64,000 nt of DNA, taken from positions 434,001-498,000 of the forward strand of contig NZ_LMSD01000001.1 in assembly GCF_001428045.1 (NCBI RefSeq), in the 5' to 3' direction. The notes below the pieces were generated by a model that was given only the letters and a program-made list of their open reading frames with translations, was not told the DNA's origin and did not search any database. Shown piece by piece: positions 36,182 to 43,959 of this stretch (position 1 is the stretch's first letter; the number at the start of each line of letters is the position of its first letter). The DNA is from Paenibacillus sp. Soil750. Lineage in GTDB: Bacteria; Bacillota; Bacilli; Paenibacillales; NBRC-103111. The translations under genes were made by a program, and so were the position numbers.

Positions 36182-37285
36182 ATGAACAAATATTCGTTCA
36201 ATCAAATCTCCTTGATACAATATATCTTGATTATTTTTGAAACCCAAGTGGGGATTGGGCTCCTATCTCTGCCAAGCGATTTGGCTAAAAGGGCAGGTAC
36301 CGACGGATGGATATCAATCATATTAGGCTGGATGGTGTCCACGCTGCTAAGCTTAGTCATCATTCGAATTATGAAGAAGAATCCCGAGCATACCATATTC
36401 GAACTTTTAACTACATACTTTGGTAAGTGGGTGGGTAAAGGCTTAACGGTAGTATGGATTCTGGTTGTCGTAGGTGGAGCAAGTAGCGTTATGTATTCAA
36501 CTATTCATATCATGAAAATATGGATCGTTCAGGATTCACGAAACGTCATCTTAATGATCCTTTTTACCATCCCCATCTATATCATTACGAAGCATGGGAT
36601 AAGGATGATTGGACTCTTCGCTGAGCTTGTTTTATTTATCACTTTGTGGTTACCTTTCTTATTGCTATTTGCACTCAAAGATATCCAATGGATGTACCTT
36701 TTTCCAATAGGGAAAGTTGGCGTGTATCCCATTCTGTCTGCCGTAAAATCAACCATTTATTCTTTCCTTGGATTTGAACTTGCTTTCATTCTTTATCCTT
36801 TTCTTAAGGACAAGAAAACAGCTTCCAAGGGAATTGTGATTGCCAATTCATTAACAATGATTGTGTATCTAGTAACGACAATCGTCTGTTTTATTAGATT
36901 CTCTCCGACTGAGGTCACGGATTACGTTTATCCCGTGCTTAATTTATTGAAGGTGATCCAATTGCCTTTTATAGAACGGCTGGAGATCATCTGCCTGAGC
37001 TTTTATTTGTTTATTATATTTATGACGATAATTCCGTATCTCTACGCGGCCACTCTCGGAATTAGTCAATTATTAGGCAAGCAAGATCATCGAAATGGTT
37101 TACGCATACTCCTATTCCTATGGGTCTTATCGTCATTCTTCTTTATCCCTACTTCTTCCCAAATCACTCAAATGGGCCAAGCCTGGGGGATAATAGGGAT
37201 ATATTGTGCTTACGTATTACCAATTTTTCTTTGGATGTATGGATGGATTTTTCATTATTTCATGAGAAAGGAAGCGAAATCATGA
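36182..37285 (+). CDS. Spore germination receptor B subunit, copy 2
   Basis: 367 residues from the ATG at 36182 (AAAGGGGA upstream; the frame is open further up into the C gene). Roughly two-thirds of residues look the same as in copy 1 by eye. Divergence concentrates around residues 88-120 (VVVGGASSVMYSTIHIMKIWIV versus the copy-1 segment), in membrane helices where transporters of this superfamily bind substrate, so a different germinant is plausible. Overlaps the following C gene by ATGA. Confidence 0.93.
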   Translation: MNKYSFNQISLIQYILIIFETQVGIGLLSLPSDLAKRAGTDGWISIILGWMVSTLLSLVIIRIMKKNPEHTIFELLTTYFGKWVGKGLTVVWILVVVGGASSVMYSTIHIMKIWIVQDSRNVILMILFTIPIYIITKHGIRMIGLFAELVLFITLWLPFLLLFALKDIQWMYLFPIGKVGVYPILSAVKSTIYSFLGFELAFILYPFLKDKKTASKGIVIANSLTMIVYLVTTIVCFIRFSPTEVTDYVYPVLNLLKVIQLPFIERLEIICLSFYLFIIFMTIIPYLYAATLGISQLLGKQDHRNGLRILLFLWVLSSFFFIPTSSQITQMGQAWGIIGIYCAYVLPIFLWMYGWIFHYFMRKEAKS

Positions 37286-38400
37286 AGAAATTCAAACCTA
37301 TTTCGTTGACATTGGTCGTTTTAATGATCGTATCAGGGTGCGGTAAAGCCGTCTATATAGAGAATCAACAGTTTGTTCTTACAGAGGCAATTGATTTTGA
37401 TGAGAATAATAAGCTTGTCGTGTACACGTCAACTCCTGTTTTCACGAAAGAAGCCAAGGATCGATATAAAATCACATTCGCAAGGTCTAATACGATGCGC
37501 AAATCAAAAGGGCAAATTAACAGTAAGACCAGTGGCATCCTGGCTTACGGAAAATCGCAAAATGTTCTCATAGGAAAAAAACTGCTGCAGCAAAGAAACC
37601 CATATCCCTATTTAGATGTTCTCTTCCGTGATTCCCGCAATGAGATTAATGCGAATGTGATTGTGGTTGAAGGGACAGTTAAAGATGTGATGTATACGAA
37701 CATGAGTGACAAAGGACGAATTGCCACCGTGATCAAAGATCTTGTAGAAAGCACTTATAAGAGCAGAGTCACCGTGCAAACCTCATTACAACAATTTCAT
37801 CAACAAATAAAGGATAAAGGAATGACGCCTGCATTAACTGAAATGAAACCTATGAAAAATGAACTCGTCATTTCAGGTACTGTTCTTCTACATAAAGACG
37901 GTACTTACGCGACCTCTTTGAATCATCAAGAGAGTTCTCTGCTTAACTTATTGCAGGGCAATGCAAAAAATATCATTCCGTTAACGTTTCAAATTCCTCC
38001 TGAAATATTTCATACGAACAAAGAAATATCCATTGTCAGTATCAATATCAAGAAAGGAAAGCCTAAAATCAAGGCAAAATTCGAAGGTAATCATTTGACG
38101 ATTGATATCGAGATGAAGGCTCAGATCGATTTGACAGAACGGTTGTTTCCTTTAGACGTAGATGAGAAGAAAAAACAATTGGAACAAGCCATTGAAATCG
38201 AGTTACAAAAAGAATGCGCGGCACTAATCAAGAAAGCTCAAAAATACCAATTAGATCCTTTTCAGTTTGGCGTTCATGTACGTGCATTCCACTATAAAGA
38301 CTGGAAGAAGATAGAGGATAATTGGGGAAAAGCGTTATCTGATGCAACAGTCAATATTTCACCTAAAGTGATCATCAAAAGTATTGGAGTCCTAGAATAG
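37282..38400 (+). CDS. Spore germination receptor C lipoprotein, copy 2
   Basis: 372 residues from the ATG at 37282, chosen because it overlaps the upstream stop by 4 bases like the other pair; the open frame extends upstream into the B gene. Lipobox IVSGC (Cys20) followed by GKAVYIENQQFVLTEAIDFDENNKL. Same length as copy 1, with conserved blocks (LIGKKLLQQ, DGTYATSLN, QESSLL). Final gene of the A-B-C-B-C cluster. No strong terminator follows before leuB. Confidence 0.92.
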   Translation: MKKFKPISLTLVVLMIVSGCGKAVYIENQQFVLTEAIDFDENNKLVVYTSTPVFTKEAKDRYKITFARSNTMRKSKGQINSKTSGILAYGKSQNVLIGKKLLQQRNPYPYLDVLFRDSRNEINANVIVVEGTVKDVMYTNMSDKGRIATVIKDLVESTYKSRVTVQTSLQQFHQQIKDKGMTPALTEMKPMKNELVISGTVLLHKDGTYATSLNHQESSLLNLLQGNAKNIIPLTFQIPPEIFHTNKEISIVSINIKKGKPKIKAKFEGNHLTIDIEMKAQIDLTERLFPLDVDEKKKQLEQAIEIELQKECAALIKKAQKYQLDPFQFGVHVRAFHYKDWKKIEDNWGKALSDATVNISPKVIIKSIGVLE

Positions 38401-38549
38401 TCATTGATAAATGTTAATAGGTGAAACCTATAAACGCAATAGATTTTATATCTAAAGAAGAGAGTCTCCTTATGGTACAATGAGGTCAGGATATAACGAT
38501 AGGAATACTAACGAACTAGGTTTGCTAAAATAAGGAGTGAATGATTGTC

Positions 38550-39629
38550 ATGGCTGATGTTAAAAAAATTGCGGTAATCGCTGGGGACGGTATTGGTCCA
38601 GAAGTCGTTGCAGAAGCAGAAAAAGTATTGAAACGTACGGAAGAATTATTCGGATATCAATTTGAAACAGAGCACGCGCTTTTCGGCGGTATTGCAATCG
38701 ATGAGAAAGGTACACCACTTCCGGAAGAAACATTGAAAGTTTGTCAATCCGCAGATGCTGTACTTCTTGGAGCAGTTGGTGGTCCGAAATGGGACAATAA
38801 TTCCAAAGAGCTTCGTCCTGAAACAGGTCTTCTAGGTATTCGTAAAGCGCTTGGATTGTTCTCTAACATCCGTCCTGCGTTCATCTTCGACTGCTTGAAA
38901 GAAGCTTCCACATTGAAACCAGAAGTTCTTGAAGGTACAGATTTGATCGTTGTTCGTGAGTTGACTGGTGGTATTTACTTCGGTGAGAAATTCCGTCGTG
39001 AAACAGCTAACGGGCAAGAAGCGGTTGACACTTGTGCATATAACGTAACTGAAATCGAGCGTATCGCGCGTCAAGCGTTTGAAATTGCGCAAACGCGTCG
39101 TAAGAAGCTTGCTTCCGTTGACAAAGCGAACGTTCTTGAAACATCCCGCCTATGGCGTGAAACGGTTAACCGTATCGCGGTTGACTACCCAGATGTTGAG
39201 CTTGAGCACGTATTGGTTGATAACTGTGCGATGCAATTGCTTCGCCGTCCGTCCAGCTTTGATGTTATCGTAACAGAGAACATGTTCGGCGACATCTTGA
39301 GCGACGAAGCAGCGATGCTTACAGGCTCCATCGGGATGCTAGCATCCGCTTCCCTTGGCGAAGGTGCATTCGGCTTGTACGAGCCGGTACACGGTTCTGC
39401 ACCTGATATCGCAGGTCAAGGTATTTCCAACCCAATCGCAACAATCCTTTCCGTTGCATTGATGTTCCGTTTGACTTTCGGTTACCACGAAGCTGCGGAT
39501 TCCATCGAGCGCGCTGTGAAAGAAGTCTTAGACGCTGGTCACCGCACAGGCGACATTGCAGTGGATAAGAGCACAGCGATCGGTACGCTGGCAATGGGTC
39601 AATTGATTGTTGACGCAATGCGCAAATAA
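38550..39629 (+). CDS. leuB: 3-isopropylmalate dehydrogenase
   Basis: 359 residues; oxidative decarboxylation of 3-isopropylmalate with NAD+ in leucine synthesis. GDGIGPEVV, the substrate arginines ([16 protein letters not shown]), and [20 protein letters not shown] with the metal aspartates are intact. Two starts are possible, 38541 and 38550; TAAGGAGTGA ends one base before the first, so I choose the second. leuC and leuD do not follow; the gene sits alone, 10 kb from leuA, with a terminator downstream. Confidence 0.95.
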   Translation: MADVKKIAVIAGDGIGPEVVAEAEKVLKRTEELFGYQFETEHALFGGIAIDEKGTPLPEETLKVCQSADAVLLGAVGGPKWDNNSKELRPETGLLGIRKALGLFSNIRPAFIFDCLKEASTLKPEVLEGTDLIVVRELTGGIYFGEKFRRETANGQEAVDTCAYNVTEIERIARQAFEIAQTRRKKLASVDKANVLETSRLWRETVNRIAVDYPDVELEHVLVDNCAMQLLRRPSSFDVIVTENMFGDILSDEAAMLTGSIGMLASASLGEGAFGLYEPVHGSAPDIAGQGISNPIATILSVALMFRLTFGYHEAADSIERAVKEVLDAGHRTGDIAVDKSTAIGTLAMGQLIVDAMRK

Positions 39630-39636
39630 TTATACA

Positions 39637-39688
39637 AAAAAGCTCGCACTTTCGAAGCAAATCTGCTTCGGAAATGCGAGCTTTTTTA
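39637..39688. terminator. Bidirectional terminator after leuB
   Basis: AAAAAAGCTCGCA pairs with TGCGAGCTTTTTT; inner CGAAGCAAATCTGCTTCGG reinforces the stem. Serves leuB and the convergent Crp-like gene. Confidence 0.92.
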
Positions 39689-39712
39689 TATCAGGCTGAG
39701 GTGCCGGATCAA

Positions 39713-40228
39713 CTAACCATTCTTGAGAAGCTTATCCGCTAGGGATGGGGAGATCCGCTGGATCAAGTGCAGCAGCTTTATTTTGCCAATCAGAATCTCA
39801 TAACGATCTCGCTCAAAGCTCCTTACGAATTCAAGGGCGAGCTGATCAGGCGAAATCTTCCCTTTACCCGGACCTGCGGTCATCTCCGTGCTGACGAGTG
39901 GCGGGATGATTTCGAATACCTTAACCTTCGTTGCTTCTAGTTGGTAACGCAGCGCTTTGCCTGTCAGCAAGGCAGTATAAGAAGTGATGAAGTCATTAGC
40001 TGTACAAAAAGACTTAATGCGTTCCTTGCCATCATAGGTGCTGTAATAAAGGCGAAAACAGCCTGATAAGCAAAAATATAAATAAGAAAGTGAATCGCCA
40101 GCTCGAAGCAAATGGTCACCTTTAGTCAACGTTGTGGTCGTAATTAAGCTCGAGAAACGCTTCTTTTGGTTCTCTGTGAGAGGGAGCAAACTATCCAAAA
40201 ACGTATGCAAAGGAATGAATGCGTTCAC
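39713..40228 (-). CDS. Crp/Fnr-like cyclic-nucleotide-binding protein lacking the HTH
   Basis: 171 residues with one cupin-like cNMP-binding domain (about 25-125: LTKGDHLLRAGDSLSYLYFCLSGCFRLYYS) and the dimerisation helix (about 130-160). Where the family continues with a LASYLGIT-type helix-turn-helix the protein ends in RISPSLADKLLKNG, so the DNA-binding helix is missing. It may be a truncated regulator or act by protein contact. Divergent from the peroxiredoxin gene across a PerR-box-like sequence. Confidence 0.75.
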   Translation of the reverse strand: MNAFIPLHTFLDSLLPLTENQKKRFSSLITTTTLTKGDHLLRAGDSLSYLYFCLSGCFRLYYSTYDGKERIKSFCTANDFITSYTALLTGKALRYQLEATKVKVFEIIPPLVSTEMTAGPGKGKISPDQLALEFVRSFERDRYEILIGKIKLLHLIQRISPSLADKLLKNG

Positions 40229-40248
40229 AACAGTTAAGCCTCCATGGA

Positions 40249-40263
40249 TTAAAATAATTATTA
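40249..40263. promoter_or_regulatory. PerR/Fur-type box
   Basis: TTAAAATAATTATTA matches the PerR consensus TTATAATNATTATAA at 12 of 14 specified positions. It is 20 bp upstream of the -35 element of the peroxiredoxin promoter and close to the start of the divergent Crp-like gene. Confidence 0.6.
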
Positions 40264-40283
40264 TCTAATATACGATCTAATTA

Positions 40284-40312
40284 TTGACTTTCAAGTAGGG
40301 GGATGATACCAT
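40284..40312 (+). promoter_or_regulatory. SigA promoter of the peroxiredoxin gene
   Basis: TTGACT at 40284-40289, 17-bp spacer, TACCAT at 40307-40312. Confidence 0.7.
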
Positions 40313-40363
40313 TTTATACGGATAATATAGAATTTAGATAGATTTTGAGGAGGAATTATACCC

Positions 40364-40912
40364 ATGGCAGAACGTTTAGTTGGTAAACAAGCTCCTGATT
40401 TTACAATGGAGACAGCTACAGGTGACGGTACAGCATTTGGTAAAGCATCTTTGTCCGATTACAAAGGAAAATGGTTAGTTCTTTTCTTCTACCCATTGGA
40501 CTTCACATTCGTATGTCCGACTGAAATCACAGCACTTAGCTATGCTGCTGATCAATTCAAAGCTTTGGACACTGAAATTCTTGGTGTTTCCATCGACAGC
40601 ATCCACACACACAAAGCGTGGATCAACACACCGGTTAACGATAATGGTCTTGGCAAATTGGCCTTCCCTCTTGCTGCTGACATTACGAAATCCGTAGCAC
40701 GTGACTATGGCGTTCTAATCGAAGAAGAAGGTATCGCACTTCGCGGTCTATTCATCATCGATCCAGAAGGCGAATTGAAATACGAAGTTGTTAACCACAA
40801 CGACGTAGGCCGCAGCGTAGAAGAAACACTTCGTGTGCTTCAAGCGCTTCAATCCGGCGGATTGTGCCCAATGAACTGGAAACCAGGCGACAAAAACTTG
40901 GTTGTTAAATAA
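40364..40912 (+). CDS. 2-Cys peroxiredoxin (AhpC/TSA family)
   Basis: 182 residues; reduces hydrogen peroxide and organic hydroperoxides in the cytosol. Peroxidatic cysteine Cys51 in FFYPLDFTFVCPTE and resolving cysteine Cys168 in GGLCPMNW. Codon use is that of a highly expressed gene. GAGGAGGAA lies ahead of the ATG. No ahpF or thioredoxin reductase is adjacent, so the reductant is probably thioredoxin. A PerR-type box upstream suggests peroxide induction. Confidence 0.95.
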   Translation: MAERLVGKQAPDFTMETATGDGTAFGKASLSDYKGKWLVLFFYPLDFTFVCPTEITALSYAADQFKALDTEILGVSIDSIHTHKAWINTPVNDNGLGKLAFPLAADITKSVARDYGVLIEEEGIALRGLFIIDPEGELKYEVVNHNDVGRSVEETLRVLQALQSGGLCPMNWKPGDKNLVVK

Positions 40913-40929
40913 GTTTTAACTACATAGGA

Positions 40930-40976
40930 GGGCCCCTCGGTTAGCATGCGAATGCGGGCGGAGGGGTCTTTCTTTC
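40930..40976 (+). terminator. Terminator after peroxiredoxin
   Basis: GGCCCCTC pairs with GAGGGGTC around a 24-base loop that can itself pair, followed by TTTCTTTC. The T-tract is interrupted, so part of transcription may continue into the GcvH-like gene. Confidence 0.65.
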
Positions 40977-40991
40977 TAAGGAGATCGTGTC

Positions 40992-41300
40992 ATGGATGTT
41001 ATAACAGAAGAGTTGTTTTGGATACGTCAAGAAGGCAATGAGGCGGTAATCGGGCTTACCGAGCATGCATTAGAAAAATGGGGCATGATTCTGTACATCG
41101 AACTGCCAGAAAAAGGTGTGCAATTAACGAAGGATGCGTTCATGAGTTCCCTAGAAACAGCAGTAGAAGAGCACGATTTATTTGCTCCTGTAACAGGTGA
41201 AGTGATCGCTGTGAACATATTAATCGAGCGGGCAACTGGAATCCTTTATGAGTCGCCGTATGAGAAAGGCTGGTTATTCCGAGTCGTATTGGGTGACTGA
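40992..41300 (+). CDS. GcvH-like protein lacking the lipoyl lysine
   Basis: 102 residues. The biotinyl/lipoyl-type fold is clear: EAVIGLTEHALEKWGMILYIELPEKG, LFAPVTGEVIAVN, YESPYEKGWLFRVV. In the hairpin where glycine cleavage H protein has ESVK with the lipoylated lysine, this protein has SSLETAV: alignment on the following LFAPVTG puts Val58 at the lysine position. It also lacks the C-terminal ~25 residues of GcvH (B. subtilis 127). It cannot carry lipoate at the usual place, so a scaffold or sensor role is more likely. ATG with AAGGAGA upstream, 80 bp behind the peroxiredoxin. Confidence 0.75.
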   Translation: MDVITEELFWIRQEGNEAVIGLTEHALEKWGMILYIELPEKGVQLTKDAFMSSLETAVEEHDLFAPVTGEVIAVNILIERATGILYESPYEKGWLFRVVLGD

Positions 41301-41597
41301 TTAATCGCCGCCCCCACCTCCATCACCACCGCCAGAATCTCCCCCACCGCTATCCCCGCTGCTATCGTGGGAATTACCGTGACTACCATGGTCACTATGC
41401 CCACCGTGGTGGTGATGATTATGGTGATGACTCTTGTGAGAAGAGGAATCCATGGAATCATAGGTGGCAAAGCCACTAGAGTCATTAGTATCACGTCGGC
41501 CTTTTGGGCGATTTTTGTTGCGAGAATTAGGAAGTATACCAATAACAAGGAACAGAATAACAGGAGCAAATACGATAAGCGTGATGATACTCCCCAT
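41301..41597 (-). CDS. Small membrane protein with His/Asp/Gly-rich tail
   Basis: 98 residues. One N-terminal membrane helix (about 4-22, IITLIVFAPVILFLVIGIL) precedes a basic stretch (NSRNKNRPKGRR) and a low-complexity tail with HHHNHHHH, repeated SGGGDSGGGDG and a final GGGGGD. The strong TAGGAGGTA site and good spacing support translation. The His and Asp clusters suggest metal binding; otherwise function is unknown. The stop abuts the convergent GcvH-like gene's stop by one base. Confidence 0.7.
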   Translation of the reverse strand: MGSIITLIVFAPVILFLVIGILPNSRNKNRPKGRRDTNDSSGFATYDSMDSSSHKSHHHNHHHHGGHSDHGSHGNSHDSSGDSGGGDSGGGDGGGGGD

Positions 41598-41691
41598 GAG
41601 TATACCTCCTACAGAAGATAATTGTAACTATACCACTATCTACAAGCTATCGTACCACACAATATTCCAATAAGAATAGACAGCCCCCAAT

Positions 41692-41720
41692 GAAAAAACC
41701 GTCCTCGAAGAGAACGGCTT
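41692..41720 (-). terminator. Terminator of the alpha-glucan operon (minus strand)
   Basis: On the minus strand CCGTTCTC-TTC-GAGGACGG is followed by TTTTTT, about 100 bp after the GH15 stop. Confidence 0.75.
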
Positions 41721-41731
41721 GACTTGCCTTA

Positions 41732-41825
41732 TTCGAAATATAGAATTTATATGTTTCACATGATAAGTCGGCTATATTTTTGGATAAACGCACTCGTCTG
41801 TAAGGACGACGTAGCCGTTTATTTT
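41732..41825 (+). repeat. Two-stem intergenic element, copy 2
   Basis: 94-bp partner of 11854-11951 with the same order of blocks and both stems (AAATATAG/CTATATTT; ATAAACG/CGTTTAT). Its right end overlaps the last codon and stop of the GH15 gene by 7 bases, suggesting that the element contributed that stop codon. Confidence 0.75.
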
Positions 41826-43801
41826 ACGAGTTGCTTATATTTGTTGAGATATTTGACCACAGTCAGCACATAGGTCGCATGCGACCAAGTAAGTGGAGCA
41901 ACAGATACCGGCTCGCCAGAGAAAGGATCCAATTGCTCAGACAACACACCACTTTCCATGGCATGTTTGACGACCCACTCGAGCGTTTTGCGCGGAGCCT
42001 CGAGGTCAGCAACCGTTTTGGCATACTCGATTTCCCATTCTGCGATCCAGAGGGTACAAATGATCCAAGGATTGCCCGGCACTTTCTCAATATCGGTGGA
42101 GCGTTGGAAGTAATAATCATGATGATAACGGGCGGAGCCGCCGACTTCGGTTTTGATCATGAGACCTTCTTTGTTAGCTAACATCGTGCTTACGACACGT
42201 GGATCATCAGCAGGCAGAACGCCAAATTCAAAGATACCGTACACGGAGCTTTCCAACGTCATATCTTTCACCCACTGGCCGTCTTCCATATACAAGCCGC
42301 GAACGAATCGTTGTTCACCTTCGTCCCACAAATGCTTCAGGATACCGGATTTAATTTTCTCCGCGGTATGCTTGTAGCGATTGCTGCGCTCCTCATCTCC
42401 AAACAAGTTGCTGAAGTTCGAAGCTGCGATTAATCCCCCGTACACAGCAGATGCCGTGAAGGTATAGATTCCGTAGCGTTCTTCCCACAGATCGTAGCTC
42501 GGCTTCGGTAGATTCAGTTCTTGATCAATGTAAGTGGACATGAATCTCGCCGCTCTGCGAATGAGATTGCGATACAAAGATTGAGCAAATTCCAAACTTC
42601 CATTTTTCTGGAAATCCTGCCACAAAGCAAATAACACAAGTGCTGTCTCATCTTCCTGAATCGGAAGCTGTACGCGACCGGAATGAATATAAGGATGCCA
42701 GCTGGATCCTACGGTACCGTCTGGATTGTATTTATGATGCAAGTAACCTTCTGGTGACAGTACATTCGCACAGAAGTTAAAGAACGGAATAATCATACCT
42801 TGGTAGCCAGCCATGGACATCGAATAAGCGATTAACGCACCATCGCGCGGCCACATGTAGCTGTAATGATCACGGTTGCTCTGCATGATGTCAGAATCAT
42901 TCGCGGCAATAATAGCTCCGTTCACATCGGTTTGCGTGCGGACGAGTAACAAGCTTTGTTTGAAGAGGCGCTGCACTTCAGGTGTGAGATCGAAGTAGTC
43001 ACGATCGATTTTGTTCGCCCAACGCTGCCAGTACACCGTCACACGGTCAAGCAGCTTGCCTGGGTGGCTGTCTTTAACGTATGAGTCGAGTTTCTTAACT
43101 TCTTCGAGATTCTTGCCTGCGCCCATCCAATAGTAGAGCGTTTGATTTCCGTTAGGTGGGACGAACAGTCGGAAAGAGATCGTACTATCGACCGACCCCT
43201 GTGCAATAGCATTGCCCATGAGATGGCCATCTTCCGCATCGCGCCATGTGCCTTCAGCGTTATAGAACCTTTTGACACCGGTAGAATATTGGAATATTCC
43301 TTCTGTGCCAGTACTTCCATTAAACATGAAGTAACGATCCTTTTTATAATGAAAGACGGTATTCGTAGAAGGGTAGTAAGCGGCTGTATCGCCAACCTCT
43401 GTCTCATTAATGAGCAGATCCTGGTTGAAGAACATACGTACTTCACGAACCGTATTCGTATGATTGGTAATATGAATTCGTTTCAAATAAATATCCTCAC
43501 GCTGGTGAACACCGTCATTCATAAGCAGAGTAACACCGAGGCCGGGATGTGTAGCTGTCACTTCTGTGACGAGGGAATCCTCCACATACGCAAGCTTGAA
43601 TTGCCACTCAGGGGCATTCAGCCATGCGAAGTCGCCATCTACCCAAACACCAACACGGCACTGATAACCGCCAATATGGTTAAGCTGGCCTACGAAAGGA
43701 TAGTACAGATCCCGCATGTAGGAATGCTGATCGAGGTTAATAAGGAATTTTCCATTTCCGATGACCAGATGTCTTGGCAATACAATCACTTCCCCACTCA
43801 T
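41819..43801 (-). CDS. Glycoside hydrolase family 15 (glucoamylase-type)
   Basis: 660 residues, no signal peptide, so intracellular. An N-terminal beta-sandwich domain (about 1-260) precedes the alpha/alpha-barrel: YSYMWPRDGALIAYSM, the general-acid region SYDLWEERYGIYTFT, and the second catalytic-glutamate region NPWIICTLWIAEWE. The family releases glucose from alpha-1,4/1,6-glucans; some bacterial GH15 proteins are trehalases or glucodextranases. It is last in an operon with DUF4912 and a GH57-GT4 fusion, suggesting turnover of an internal alpha-glucan. No Shine-Dalgarno is visible at the ATG and an in-frame stop lies just upstream, so no alternative start exists. Confidence 0.9.
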   Translation of the reverse strand: MSGEVIVLPRHLVIGNGKFLINLDQHSYMRDLYYPFVGQLNHIGGYQCRVGVWVDGDFAWLNAPEWQFKLAYVEDSLVTEVTATHPGLGVTLLMNDGVHQREDIYLKRIHITNHTNTVREVRMFFNQDLLINETEVGDTAAYYPSTNTVFHYKKDRYFMFNGSTGTEGIFQYSTGVKRFYNAEGTWRDAEDGHLMGNAIAQGSVDSTISFRLFVPPNGNQTLYYWMGAGKNLEEVKKLDSYVKDSHPGKLLDRVTVYWQRWANKIDRDYFDLTPEVQRLFKQSLLLVRTQTDVNGAIIAANDSDIMQSNRDHYSYMWPRDGALIAYSMSMAGYQGMIIPFFNFCANVLSPEGYLHHKYNPDGTVGSSWHPYIHSGRVQLPIQEDETALVLFALWQDFQKNGSLEFAQSLYRNLIRRAARFMSTYIDQELNLPKPSYDLWEERYGIYTFTASAVYGGLIAASNFSNLFGDEERSNRYKHTAEKIKSGILKHLWDEGEQRFVRGLYMEDGQWVKDMTLESSVYGIFEFGVLPADDPRVVSTMLANKEGLMIKTEVGGSARYHHDYYFQRSTDIEKVPGNPWIICTLWIAEWEIEYAKTVADLEAPRKTLEWVVKHAMESGVLSEQLDPFSGEPVSVAPLTWSHATYVLTVVKYLNKYKQLVK

Positions 43802-43959
43802 TTGTTTGATCGCGCATTCAGATCAGGCCAAGAGGACTGAACGATGGAGCACAAGTCTTGCAATTAGGTTACCTAATTCTGACAAAGGAATCAATGATTC
43901 TTTGAAAAAAAACTGAAAATTCTTACTGGTCACGCTTTCATTTGGTACGGATATCCAAA

